Assembly (NCBI GenBank): GCA_947460065.1
Contig: CANHGF010000013.1
Coordinates: 1-17,106, forward strand
Direction of reading: 5' to 3'
DNA: 17,106 nucleotides
Source of the DNA: Comamonadaceae bacterium
Lineage (GTDB): Bacteria > Pseudomonadota > Gammaproteobacteria > Burkholderiales > Burkholderiaceae_C
The translations under genes were made by a program, and so were the position numbers. Every line of letters begins with the position of its first letter. Within the stretch, counting starts at the first letter, position 1. The notes beneath the pieces are model-generated. The model was not told where the DNA came from. It worked only from the letters and a program-made list of their open reading frames with translations, and made no database searches. Positions 1-6,811 of the stretch are shown piece after piece.

Positions 1-2
1 AG

Positions 3-230
3 CCGTATTTGCTGCGGGGCTTTGTGGTCATCATCTTGGGTGGCTTGGGCAGCATCTCGGGTGCCTTGGTGGCCGGCTTGCTGCTGGGCATGATTCAGAC
101 CCTGTCGGTCGCTTATCTGCCCTCGGGCCTGACCGACACGATTATTTTTTCATTGCTGTTTCTGATCCTGCTGGTGCGGCCCCATGGCCTGCTCGGCCGG
201 CCTGAGGCAGGACTGATGCGGGGGCGATGA
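3..230 (+). CDS. livH: Branched-chain amino acid-type ABC permease, LivH family (C-terminal fragment)
   Basis: The gene enters from the left edge in frame 3, so only about the last 75 residues are visible and its start is outside the window. The visible part is very hydrophobic, with the segment GGLGSISGALVAGLLLG near residue 15, then a final membrane span and a short basic tail (RPHGLLGR). This is how LivH-family inner-membrane permeases end. LivH pairs with LivM to form the channel of HAAT-type importers for branched-chain amino acids, amides, urea or small aromatic and carboxylic acids. Its TGA overlaps the next start in an ATGA at 227-230, so translation of the two permeases is probably coupled. 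The identification rests on the fragment plus the unmistakable livMGF order downstream; the substrate cannot be told. Confidence 0.9.
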   Translation, partial: PYLLRGFVVIILGGLGSISGALVAGLLLGMIQTLSVAYLPSGLTDTIIFSLLFLILLVRPHGLLGRPEAGLMRGR

Positions 231-1108
231 TGATTGATTTTTTCATTGCCTACCGGCCGCTGATCGACCTCTTCCTGCTGCACACCGGCTATGCGCTGGG
301 CCAGTATCTGGTGCTGCGCTCGGGCACCTTTTCGATTGGCAGCGCGGGGCTGACTGCCATTGGGGCCTATACCGCCGCCTCGCTGACGGTCAAGCTGGGT
401 CTGCCGGTGCCGCTGTCCATTTTGGTGGGCACGGTGGCTTCGGTGCTGGTGTCCATGCTGCTGGCCTGGCCTCTGACCCGACTGCGCGGGGTCTATCAGG
501 CCATTGCGACCCTGGCCTTTGTGCAGGTGGTGCTCTCGCTGAACATCTATGCCGAAGGCATCACCGGCGGTGCCATGGGCTTGTCGGGCATTCCCAAGGC
601 GGTGGGCACCTGGACCTTGCTGATTTCGGTGGCGGTGGCTATTTACCTGGTGGCCAGCCTGAACAACTCGCGCACCGGCCGTGCCTTCGACGCGATCCGC
701 CAGGACGAGGCGGTGGCCGTCTCCCTGGGCGTGACCATTTCACGCTATCAGCTGCTCGCCTTTGCCCTGTCGGGCGCGCTGGCCGGTTACTTCGGCGCGC
801 TGGAGGCATTTCACGTTTACTCGCTCGAGCCCAATCAGTTCGGATTCCCCTTTCTGGTGGCGGTTTTGTCCTATGTGGTTTTGGGCGGTCGGCATTCGGT
901 CTGGGGCCCGGTGGTGGGCACTGCGGTGCTGGTGGCTTTGCCCGAACTGTCCCGGCCGCTGGCCGACTACCGCATGATGGTCTATGGCCTGCTCTTGATT
1001 CTGGTGATCAACTTCATGCCGCGCGGCATCGTTGACACCTGGATCGATTTTCGCAAGCGTCGCCAGCGGGTACAGGCGGCTCAGGTGCGCGAAAAGGAGG
1101 TCGCATGA
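227..1108 (+). CDS. livM: Branched-chain amino acid-type ABC permease, LivM family
   Basis: This 293-residue polytopic inner-membrane protein is the second permease of the importer. The N-terminal region carries the LivM-like segment SGTFSIGSAGLTAIGAYTAA (about residues 31-50). A cytoplasmic loop contains FDAIRQDEAVAVSLG (about 154-168), which is the region that docks on the ATPases. It is followed by LSGALAGYFGALEA and a GFPFLVAVLSYVVLGG span. The length is that of the short LivM class, lacking the N-terminal extension of the E. coli protein. The start is the first of two adjacent ATGs within the ATGA overlap with livH; the second, at 230, is in the same frame. The 3' end carries a near-perfect ribosome-binding site (AAGGAGG, 1094-1100) for livG, and the stop overlaps the livG start by 4 bp. 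Confidence 0.93.
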   Translation: MMIDFFIAYRPLIDLFLLHTGYALGQYLVLRSGTFSIGSAGLTAIGAYTAASLTVKLGLPVPLSILVGTVASVLVSMLLAWPLTRLRGVYQAIATLAFVQVVLSLNIYAEGITGGAMGLSGIPKAVGTWTLLISVAVAIYLVASLNNSRTGRAFDAIRQDEAVAVSLGVTISRYQLLAFALSGALAGYFGALEAFHVYSLEPNQFGFPFLVAVLSYVVLGGRHSVWGPVVGTAVLVALPELSRPLADYRMMVYGLLLILVINFMPRGIVDTWIDFRKRRQRVQAAQVREKEVA

Positions 1109-1866
1109 GCAAGGCCTTGATCCTCGATGGGGTGAGCAAGAACTTTGGCGGTGTGGTTGCCGCGCATGAGGTCCGCATGCAGGTGCCCGCTGGCCGGGTG
1201 ACTGGGCTGATCGGCCCCAATGGTGCGGGCAAGACCACCTTGGTCAACCTGATCACCGGCATGCTGCCCTTAACTTCGGGCTCGATCCGCTTTGGTGAGG
1301 ACGAAATCTCGCAGCTGTCAGCGCACGAGATCAGCCGTGCCGGCTTTGCGCGCACTTTCCAAAATATCCGCCTGCTCAAGGAAGCCACGGTGCTGGAGAA
1401 CCTGCTCATCGGTTTTCATCAGCGCGAGTCAAGCTCGCTGCTGGCCAACCTGCTGGGCCTGCCCGCCTCGCGCCGCGAAACCCGGCGTACCACCGATGCA
1501 GCCCTGGCCCTGCTCGAGCGTTTTGGGATGCGCCACTTTGCCGACTTCCCCGCCGCTGCCCTGGCCTATGGGCATCAGCGCCGCGTAGAGATGATGCGCG
1601 CCATTGCTTCCGAGCCGGCCCTGCTGATGCTCGATGAGCCGGTGGCCGGCATGAATGATGTCGAAGCCAGTGAGTTGGGCGATATTTTCAAGAACCTGAG
1701 CCAGCAACAAGGCATGGGTATCTTGCTGATTGAACACAACATCCGCTTTGTCACGAAGATGTGTGAGCACATCTATGTGCTCGACGGCGGTCGCATCATT
1801 GCCGAAGGCAGTCCCGATCAGGTGGTGTCCAACCCGGCGGTGATTGCCGCCTATCTGGGGAGTTGA
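1105..1866 (+). CDS. livG: ABC transporter ATP-binding protein, LivG family
   Basis: This is the cytoplasmic ATPase, 253 residues and full length. Walker A is GPNGAGKT at 37-44, the Q-loop Gln is Q86 in ARTFQNIRLL, Walker B ends LLMLDEP with D177 and E178, and the switch His is H211 in LIEHN. The signature is the degenerate AYGHQ (154-158) rather than LSGGQ. LivG proteins normally have a YGQQ-like form here, so this is a mild variant and not damage. The residues after Walker B (VAGMND) and the C-terminal VSNPAVIAAYLG are also LivG-like. It would pair with LivF on the LivHM channel. Translation starts in an ATGA overlap with livM behind a strong AAGGAGG site. Confidence 0.95.
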   Translation: MSKALILDGVSKNFGGVVAAHEVRMQVPAGRVTGLIGPNGAGKTTLVNLITGMLPLTSGSIRFGEDEISQLSAHEISRAGFARTFQNIRLLKEATVLENLLIGFHQRESSSLLANLLGLPASRRETRRTTDAALALLERFGMRHFADFPAAALAYGHQRRVEMMRAIASEPALLMLDEPVAGMNDVEASELGDIFKNLSQQQGMGILLIEHNIRFVTKMCEHIYVLDGGRIIAEGSPDQVVSNPAVIAAYLGS

Positions 1867-1867
1867 G

Positions 1868-2578
1868 ATGCTCAAGGTCGATTCGGTTCATGCGTCTTAC
1901 AGCGGCATACGCGCCCTCAAGGGGGTCTCACTCAAGGTCGAAGACGGCGAGATGGTGGCCTTGATCGGCCCCAATGGTGCCGGCAAATCCACCTTGCTCA
2001 ACTGCATCAGCGGTGTGGTGCCGCTCAGCGAAGGCGCGATTGCGCTGGCCGGCCAGGCCATCACCGGGATGCCGCCCTGGAACGTGGCTCGCCAGGGCCT
2101 GCAGCAGGTGCCCGAAGGGCGGCAGGTCTGGCCGGAGATGACGGTGCTGGAAAACCTGCGCCTGGGCGCCACCGCCTTGCGCGGTCGCCCCGCCTCCTAC
2201 TCGCTGGAGCGGATCTTTGAACTGTTCCCTATCCTGTCCGAGCGGCAGCGCCAATTGGCGGGCTCGCTCTCCGGTGGCCAGCAGCAGATGCTGGCCATAG
2301 GCCGAGCCTTGATGGGCAGCCCCCGCCTCTTGTTGCTCGACGAGCCCAGCCTGGGCCTGGCGCCCCTGGTGGTCAAGCAGGTGTTTGATGCCCTGACCGC
2401 GCTCAACCGTGAGGGCTTGACGATTTTGCTGGTTGAACAAAACTCCACGCTGGCGCTGGGCAGCACGCACCGTGCCTATGTGATCGAGCAGGGAAAAATT
2501 GTTCACGAGGGACTCAGTTCTGAGCTGAAGGATGATCCCCAGGTGGTCGCGCACTACCTGGGTCATGCGGCAGCCTGA
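1868..2578 (+). CDS. livF: ABC transporter ATP-binding protein, LivF family
   Basis: The second ATPase of the importer has 236 residues. Walker A is GPNGAGKS (34-41), the signature is the canonical LSGGQ (134-138), and Walker B is LLLLDEP with D158 and E159. The switch position reads VEQN (Q191) rather than VEHN, which is usual in LivF and distinguishes it from its LivG partner. PEGRQVWPEMTVLENL (82-97) is another LivF hallmark. I chose the ATG at 1868, just after the livG stop at 1866, because a GGGGAG-like site lies right upstream and MLKVDSVHASYSG is the expected N-terminus. An upstream in-frame start at 1844 would add eight residues that merely overlap livG. Confidence 0.95.
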   Translation: MLKVDSVHASYSGIRALKGVSLKVEDGEMVALIGPNGAGKSTLLNCISGVVPLSEGAIALAGQAITGMPPWNVARQGLQQVPEGRQVWPEMTVLENLRLGATALRGRPASYSLERIFELFPILSERQRQLAGSLSGGQQQMLAIGRALMGSPRLLLLDEPSLGLAPLVVKQVFDALTALNREGLTILLVEQNSTLALGSTHRAYVIEQGKIVHEGLSSELKDDPQVVAHYLGHAAA

Positions 2579-2615
2579 TGTGTAGCGCAGGTGTTTATCA
2601 ACGAAAGGAAGAGAC

Positions 2616-3752
2616 ATGACAATCAAACTCAAGCAAATGATGACGCGCCTGGCGCTGGCCACGGCTGTCACCTCGGCTGCGGCCACGCCGGCCCTGGCCC
2701 AGGAGGTCAAGATCGGCGTGGTGCTGTCGAACACCGGCACCTTCGCCTTTGTGGGCGCGCCGGTGATCAACGCCGTCAGGCTCGCTTATGAGGAGCTGAT
2801 GGCCGCCAATTACTTTGGCAATACCAAAGTGACCCTGATGGTGGAGGACAACCGCTCCGATCGGGCCGAGGCCATTACCCTGATCAACCGCATGGCCACC
2901 CGTGACCAGGCCACCATCATCATTGGGCCTGTCTCCACCGGCGAGGCGATGGCCGCAGCCCCGGTCGCAGTCGACCTCAAGATTCCGCTGTTCACCACGG
3001 CCACCTCACCGGATGTGCTCAAGGCCGGCCCTTGGATCTTCAAGTCCACCGAAACGGCCGAGCAGTTTATGGCGCCCTTGGGCACCCACGTGGTGCAAAA
3101 GGCCAAGCCCAAGAACTGCTTCTACGTGTTCATTCGCGACAACGAGGGCTATGTGCGGCAAAAGAATGTGCTGCGCGACACCATCGCTGCCGGTGGCATC
3201 AAGACCGTGGGCGACGAGTCCATCCTCGCTGCCGATTCGGACTTCACCGCACTGGCCACCAAGATCGTCAGCAGCAAGGCCGATTGCCTGTACGTGGGCA
3301 CGCCGCCAGAGCAGGGCGCCAACATCGTCTTGCAGGCCCGCCAGGCCGGCATGCCGGCCAGCACCGTGCTGGTGGGCAATACCGGCATGGGCTCGGACCG
3401 CTATGTCAAGGCCGGCGGCAAGGCGGTCGACGGCACGCTCTTTCCGGCTGAATTTGTGCCAACCGGCGTCAACGAAATGGGACGCAAGTTCATTGCCGCT
3501 TACACCAAGAAGTACAACATGGCGCCCGATTCATGGGCCGGTGTGGGTTACACCATGATGCTGGTGACCGCCAACGCCATCAAGACGGCAGGCCCCAACC
3601 CCACCCGCGACGCGGTGCGCCAGGCCATGGCCCGCACCAACAAGCTGCCCGTGGTGATTGGCCAGGGCACTTTCACCCTGGACGCCGACCGCATTCCCTC
3701 GTTTGGCGCGGCAGTGCTGACCATCAAGGACGGCAAGTTCGTGCAGCCTTGA
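2616..3752 (+). CDS. Periplasmic substrate-binding protein of a Liv-type (HAAT) ABC importer
   Basis: This 378-residue receptor closes the liv operon. Residues 1-28 form a Sec signal peptide: a basic start, an Ala-rich hydrophobic core, and PALA before QE, so cleavage is expected after A28. The mature protein begins EVKIGVVLSNTGTFAFVG, the usual start of the type I periplasmic fold of LivK-like proteins (Peripla_BP_6). IIGPVSTGEAMAAAP (about 107-121) lines the ligand cleft in such proteins. An AAAGGAAGAG ribosome-binding site lies 2-11 bases before the ATG, and the gap to livF is 37 bp. The family also binds amides, urea and aromatic acids, and the neighbouring MarR/amidohydrolase genes make an aromatic or carboxylic ligand as plausible as an amino acid. 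I therefore give no gene symbol. Confidence 0.92.
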   Translation: MTIKLKQMMTRLALATAVTSAAATPALAQEVKIGVVLSNTGTFAFVGAPVINAVRLAYEELMAANYFGNTKVTLMVEDNRSDRAEAITLINRMATRDQATIIIGPVSTGEAMAAAPVAVDLKIPLFTTATSPDVLKAGPWIFKSTETAEQFMAPLGTHVVQKAKPKNCFYVFIRDNEGYVRQKNVLRDTIAAGGIKTVGDESILAADSDFTALATKIVSSKADCLYVGTPPEQGANIVLQARQAGMPASTVLVGNTGMGSDRYVKAGGKAVDGTLFPAEFVPTGVNEMGRKFIAAYTKKYNMAPDSWAGVGYTMMLVTANAIKTAGPNPTRDAVRQAMARTNKLPVVIGQGTFTLDADRIPSFGAAVLTIKDGKFVQP

Positions 3753-3770
3753 GGGAGCTTTCTGCTCATA

Positions 3771-3801
3771 AAAAAAGCGCGGCTTCGGCCGCGTTTTTTT
3801 T
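3771..3801. terminator. Bidirectional intrinsic terminator between convergent operons
   Basis: A six-base-pair GC stem, CGCGGC (3778-3783) with GCCGCG (3788-3793), closes a TTCG loop. A G-T pair and an A6/T6 extension follow outside it. On the plus strand the hairpin is followed by eight T (3794-3801), terminating the liv operon. On the minus strand the A-tract at 3771-3776 becomes a U-tract, which would end the marR transcript whose stop codon lies 27 bp away. The tetraloop reads UUCG on the plus transcript (a very stable cap) and CGAA on the minus transcript. Confidence 0.93.
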
Positions 3802-3827
3802 ATTGGCCTCAGACACCCGCCGCTCGG

Positions 3828-4337
3828 TCAGTCCTTGGACTCTGGCCGTGCGTTTTGCTGCTCGCTCAGTTGCTCGAGCAGCACTGGTAGGCGTTCGCTG
3901 ATCTTGCGCAGAAAGCCGATGGCCACGTCGCGCTCGGCAGGGTCTATGCCCTCGAGCATGCCGGCGTTGGCCTTCTGGCTCATGTCGTTGCAGGCATGCG
4001 CGAGCTCCAGGCCGGTGGGCGAGAGCGAGAGGTAGACCGAGCGGCTGTCCTTGCGCGAGCGGCGCTTGCGGATCAGCCCCTTTTTTTGCAGCACCTGCAA
4101 ATGGCTGGACAGGGTCGATTGGGGCAGGACCAGCAGCTCGACCAGATCGCTGATGCGCAGCTCATCGAATTCGAGCAGCAGCACCATGATGCGGGCGGTG
4201 AAATGGTTGATGCCATGCTCGCGGTGCAGGTGCTGGCCGAACAGACCGATGCGGTTGCTGACCGTATGTATCAAAAAGGTCAGCCGCTCTTGCAAGCTGT
4301 TGATGTCCTGTGCTTCCTTAACTCGGCTGGTGCTCAT
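3828..4337 (-). CDS. MarR-family transcriptional regulator
   Basis: A 169-residue MarR-type winged-helix regulator. Residues 10-58 form the N-terminal dimerisation helices. Residues 61-87 (RISDLVELLVLPQSTLSSHL and following) hold the helix-turn-helix, with recognition helix near 73-85. The wing is at 88-104 with the family's conserved Asp-x-Arg (D97, R99 in RKDSRSVYLSLS). The C-terminal helices complete the dimer. Such proteins are usually repressors released by phenolic or acidic ligands. The gene lies 58 bp downstream of the amidohydrolase on the same strand and has no obvious ribosome-binding site or promoter of its own, so it is probably cotranscribed and may autoregulate from the dyads at 5486-5548. 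It converges with the liv operon across a shared terminator. Confidence 0.93.
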   Translation of the reverse strand: MSTSRVKEAQDINSLQERLTFLIHTVSNRIGLFGQHLHREHGINHFTARIMVLLLEFDELRISDLVELLVLPQSTLSSHLQVLQKKGLIRKRRSRKDSRSVYLSLSPTGLELAHACNDMSQKANAGMLEGIDPAERDVAIGFLRKISERLPVLLEQLSEQQNARPESKD

Positions 4338-4395
4338 GTTTTGCGTCTTGCCGTTCGGATGGGGCCCAGGCCGGTCGGCTGTTGCCGCTCAGGCT

Positions 4396-5427
4396 TCAAG
4401 CCCGGTCTGCCCGCAGCAGGCGGCGGGCGTTGTCCGACAGCACAGCATGATCGAGCTCGACATGGTAGCGGCTGGGCCCGCCGTTCGCATCGGGCGCGTC
4501 CCAGCCGGCGAAGTTGGTGCCGTAGACCAGATGGCTGGAGCCGACCGCCGCAGTCAGCAGCTCTATGACCTGCGGATGCTCCACATGGGTGTCAAACCAC
4601 AGGCGCTGCAGCCGCTCTTCGAAGGCGCCGTCGGGCCGCAGTTCTTCCCGCGCCCAGGGGCGCTTGCGGGCACCGCGTGCCATGCGGCCCATCATCAGGG
4701 CGGTGGCGCCTCCGCCGTGGCTGATGCACAGGTCGAGTTTGGGGTGCCGGTCGAGCACGCCGCCGTAGATCAAGGTGGCTACCGCCAGGGTTTCCTGCGC
4801 CGCGAAGCCGGAAATGATGTCCAGGTCGTAGCGGCGCAGGGCCGGATCGCCTGCGGGCCCGTCGATGCCGGCCGGCCCGGGGTGTATGTACAAAGGCACA
4901 TCGAGTTCCACAGCCTTGGCATACAGCACATCCAGGCTGGGGTCGTCCAGCCGAATCGGCGCGTCGGTACCGAAGGCCGCACCGAGCAGGCCCAATTCTT
5001 TGACCGCGCGCTCGAGTTCTTCGGCCGCTGCCTGCGGGTCCTGCAAGGGCAGGGCGGCCAGGCCGGCCAGGTGCTCGGGGTGCGGCGCAATTGCGCTGGC
5101 CATGGCCTGGTTGTGGGCCCGGCAAAACAGCCTTGCTTCCTTGGCCGGGATGAAGTGGAAGTAGGTCAGCGGGTTGGGCGATAGCACCTGAAAGTCGATG
5201 CCGGCCTCATTCATGCGGGCCAGCCGCAGATCGACGCGCATGAAGGGACTGTCCACATAGCGAACGCCGCGCAGGCGATAGGTGGTGCCAATCTGAAAGA
5301 AAGGCGCGCCGTCGTCTTCCTTGCCCAGCCAGGGCCCGAAGTCGCCGGCCGCCCCCATGGTTTCCTGCAGCACCATATGGGCATGAAAGTCGATCACCCG
5401 CGCCTTTTTCAAACCGTGTGGAAACAT
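4396..5427 (-). CDS. Amidohydrolase-2 (ACMSD/decarboxylase-like) family metal-dependent enzyme, atypical
   Basis: A 343-residue cytoplasmic TIM-barrel protein of the COG2159 type, which includes ACMSD, gamma-resorcylate and 5-carboxyvanillate decarboxylases and oxalomesaconate hydratase. Visible metal-site motifs are HAH (H15, H17) at the end of strand 1, IHPG (H182) and SHGGG (H237). The last expected ligand, the Asp of a G-[ST]-D motif, is replaced: the protein has GTN at 303-305, and the AAC codon at 4513-4515 (read on the minus strand) is one base from GAC. D310 in FAGWD could substitute. The ATG at 5427 is preceded by AGAGGG at a suitable distance (5434-5439). The gene has its own promoter and precedes marR. 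A role in aromatic or ring-cleavage acid metabolism is inference from family and neighbours; no substrate can be named. Confidence 0.88.
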   Translation of the reverse strand: MFPHGLKKARVIDFHAHMVLQETMGAAGDFGPWLGKEDDGAPFFQIGTTYRLRGVRYVDSPFMRVDLRLARMNEAGIDFQVLSPNPLTYFHFIPAKEARLFCRAHNQAMASAIAPHPEHLAGLAALPLQDPQAAAEELERAVKELGLLGAAFGTDAPIRLDDPSLDVLYAKAVELDVPLYIHPGPAGIDGPAGDPALRRYDLDIISGFAAQETLAVATLIYGGVLDRHPKLDLCISHGGGATALMMGRMARGARKRPWAREELRPDGAFEERLQRLWFDTHVEHPQVIELLTAAVGSSHLVYGTNFAGWDAPDANGGPSRYHVELDHAVLSDNARRLLRADRA

Positions 5428-5485
5428 GCCTGGCCCTCTGAAAATGAATCGGCAAATGGGTAGGTGAAGACCTCCCGATTAAAAA

Positions 5486-5514
5486 CACCGAATTCGATAT
5501 AAACGATTTTGGTG
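5486..5514. promoter_or_regulatory. Candidate operator dyad at the amidohydrolase transcription start
   Basis: An imperfect inverted repeat centred at 5500 matches at 10 of 14 paired positions, with outer arms CACC and GGTG and inner TCG/CGA pairs. It begins two bases downstream of the -10 element (5516-5521), so it covers the expected transcription start of the amidohydrolase gene. Size and placement suit a MarR dimer, and a marR gene lies in the same transcription unit. The link to this MarR protein is inference; it could belong to another regulator. Confidence 0.45.
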
Positions 5515-5515
5515 A

Positions 5516-5544
5516 ATTTAAGCGCCACAGCACCCGACTGTCAA
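5516..5544 (-). promoter_or_regulatory. Sigma70-type promoter for the amidohydrolase-marR unit
   Basis: On the minus strand TTGACA (5544-5539, perfect -35) is followed by exactly 17 bp and TTAAAT (5521-5516, 4 of 6 to TATAAT). Transcription would start near 5509, giving a leader of about 82 nt. The -35 hexamer sits inside a perfect 5-bp-arm dyad (CGACT-N4-AGTCG, 5535-5548), which suggests binding of a regulator or a chance hairpin. This stretch is clearly more AT-rich than the surrounding genes. Confidence 0.7.
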
Positions 5545-5599
5545 GTCGAGTCGGCGTCTGTGCGTCACAGGGCGGACCTCGGTCCAGCGCCTGCTGGAG
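5545..5599. other. Cluster of small dyads after the manD stop
   Basis: The 55 bp between the manD stop and the amidohydrolase -35 contain three short perfect inverted repeats: TCCAGC-N4-GCTGGA (5583-5598) directly after the stop, GGACC-N2-GGTCC (5572-5583), and CTGTG-N3-CACAG (5558-5570). None is followed by a U-tract on the minus strand, so they are not a classical intrinsic terminator. They could stabilise the 3' end of the long operon RNA or act in Rho-dependent termination. The whole 172-bp gap (5428-5599) holds no gene. Confidence 0.4.
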
Positions 5600-6811
5600 C
5601 TACCAGCTGTGCAGGCTGCCGTCGTGCTGCAGCCGGTTGACCGGCAGGTAGGCGCGTTGATAGGGGTAGCGCTCGGCCAGCTTTTCGTCAATGTCCACCC
5701 CATGCCCCGGCGCCTCGCCGCAGTAGAGCATGCCTTTGTCAAAGCGCCAGTCGGATCGAAAGACACTGAGCATCAGCTCGCTGTGGGGCATGTATTCCTG
5801 GATGCCGAAATTGGGCACCCAGGTATCGAAGTGCAGAGCTGCGCCCATGCAGATGGGCGACAAGTCGGTGGCGCCATGGCAGCCGGTGCGCACCTGGTAA
5901 AGGTCGGCCAGATCGGCGATGCGGCGCAGGTGGGTGATGCCGCCGGCATGTGTGATGGTGGCGCGGATGTAGTCAATCAGCTGCCCTTCGATCAAGGCCT
6001 TGCAGTCCCAGATGCTGTTGAAGACCTCGCCGACCGCAATGGGCGTGGTGGTGTGCTGCCGGATCAGGGCAAAGGCCTGCTGGTTTTCAGCCGGCGTGGG
6101 GTCCTCCATCCAGAACAGGCGGTAGGGCTCCAGGCTCTTGCCGAGCTGGGCCGCCTCCATCGGGGTGAGCCGGTGGTGCACGTCATGCAGCAGATGAACC
6201 TCCTCGCCCGTCGCTGCCCGCACCGCATCAAACAGCTTTGGGGTGTGGCGCAGGTATTTGGCGCTGTCCCAGTCGTGCTCGGCCGGTAGCTTGCTGTCGG
6301 CCGGCTCGTACATCCGGTTGTTGCTGCTCACGCCGTAGACCTTGTCCAGACCGGGCACGCCGCTTTGAGCGCGAATGGCCTTGTAGCCCTCGGCTTGGTG
6401 GCGCAGCACCTCGTCGACCGTCTGTGCAATATCGCGGCCGGTCGCATGGCCGTAGACCATCACCGCGCTGCGGCTGCGGCCGCCCAGCAACTGGTACAGC
6501 GGCAGGCCGGCGATCTTGCCCTTGATGTCCCACAGGGCGGTATCGACCGCCGCGATGGCGCTCATCGTTACCGGTCCGCGCCGCCAGTAAGCGCCCTTGT
6601 AAAGGTATTGCCAGATGTCTTCGATCTGCTGGGGGTCGCGGCCGATCAGGCAGGGGACGACATGGTCTTGCAGATAGCTGGCCACCGCCAACTCGCGGCC
6701 GTTGAGGGTCGCATCGCCCACCCCGCTCAATCCTTCGTCAGTCTCGATCTTGAGGGTGACGAAGTTGCGGCCGGGACAGCAGACGATGACGCGGGCGTCG
6801 GTGATCTTCAT
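5600..6811 (-). CDS. manD: D-mannonate dehydratase, enolase superfamily (ManD/RspA type)
   Basis: This cytoplasmic enzyme of 403 residues should dehydrate D-mannonate to 2-keto-3-deoxy-D-gluconate. By my count the ManD catalytic residues are all present at the canonical numbering of the Novosphingobium enzyme: R147, Y159, metal ligands D210, E236 and E262, and H212 ([22 protein letters not shown]). The C-terminal half has the ManD signature [12 protein letters not shown] (308-319), NFGIQEY and the ending AYLPVNRL. Position 314 is Ala, which I recall as typical of high-efficiency mannonate dehydratases, while Pro marks weak gluconate/mannonate ones; that recollection should be checked. The start is the ATG at 6811, in a 4-bp ATGA overlap with the upstream uxuB-like gene; the frame stays open further upstream only as a shadow of that gene. 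It is the last gene of the operon. Confidence 0.95.
   Translation of the reverse strand: MKITDARVIVCCPGRNFVTLKIETDEGLSGVGDATLNGRELAVASYLQDHVVPCLIGRDPQQIEDIWQYLYKGAYWRRGPVTMSAIAAVDTALWDIKGKIAGLPLYQLLGGRSRSAVMVYGHATGRDIAQTVDEVLRHQAEGYKAIRAQSGVPGLDKVYGVSSNNRMYEPADSKLPAEHDWDSAKYLRHTPKLFDAVRAATGEEVHLLHDVHHRLTPMEAAQLGKSLEPYRLFWMEDPTPAENQQAFALIRQHTTTPIAVGEVFNSIWDCKALIEGQLIDYIRATITHAGGITHLRRIADLADLYQVRTGCHGATDLSPICMGAALHFDTWVPNFGIQEYMPHSELMLSVFRSDWRFDKGMLYCGEAPGHGVDIDEKLAERYPYQRAYLPVNRLQHDGSLHSW

Noticed and set aside
1150..2340. Similarity between livG and livF as a tandem duplication repeat
   Set aside because: Both have Walker motifs but differ in signature (AYGHQ versus LSGGQ), switch residue (His versus Gln) and overall sequence; they are ancient paralogs found in every liv operon.
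4051..5184. Plus-strand open frame of 377 codons over marR and the amidohydrolase
   Set aside because: It runs antisense across two well-recognised genes and has no recognisable motif.
5471..5476. GGGAGG on the minus strand in the amidohydrolase leader as the start site of a small leader gene
   Set aside because: No ATG, GTG or TTG lies within a workable distance downstream; the real start has its own AGAGGG site.
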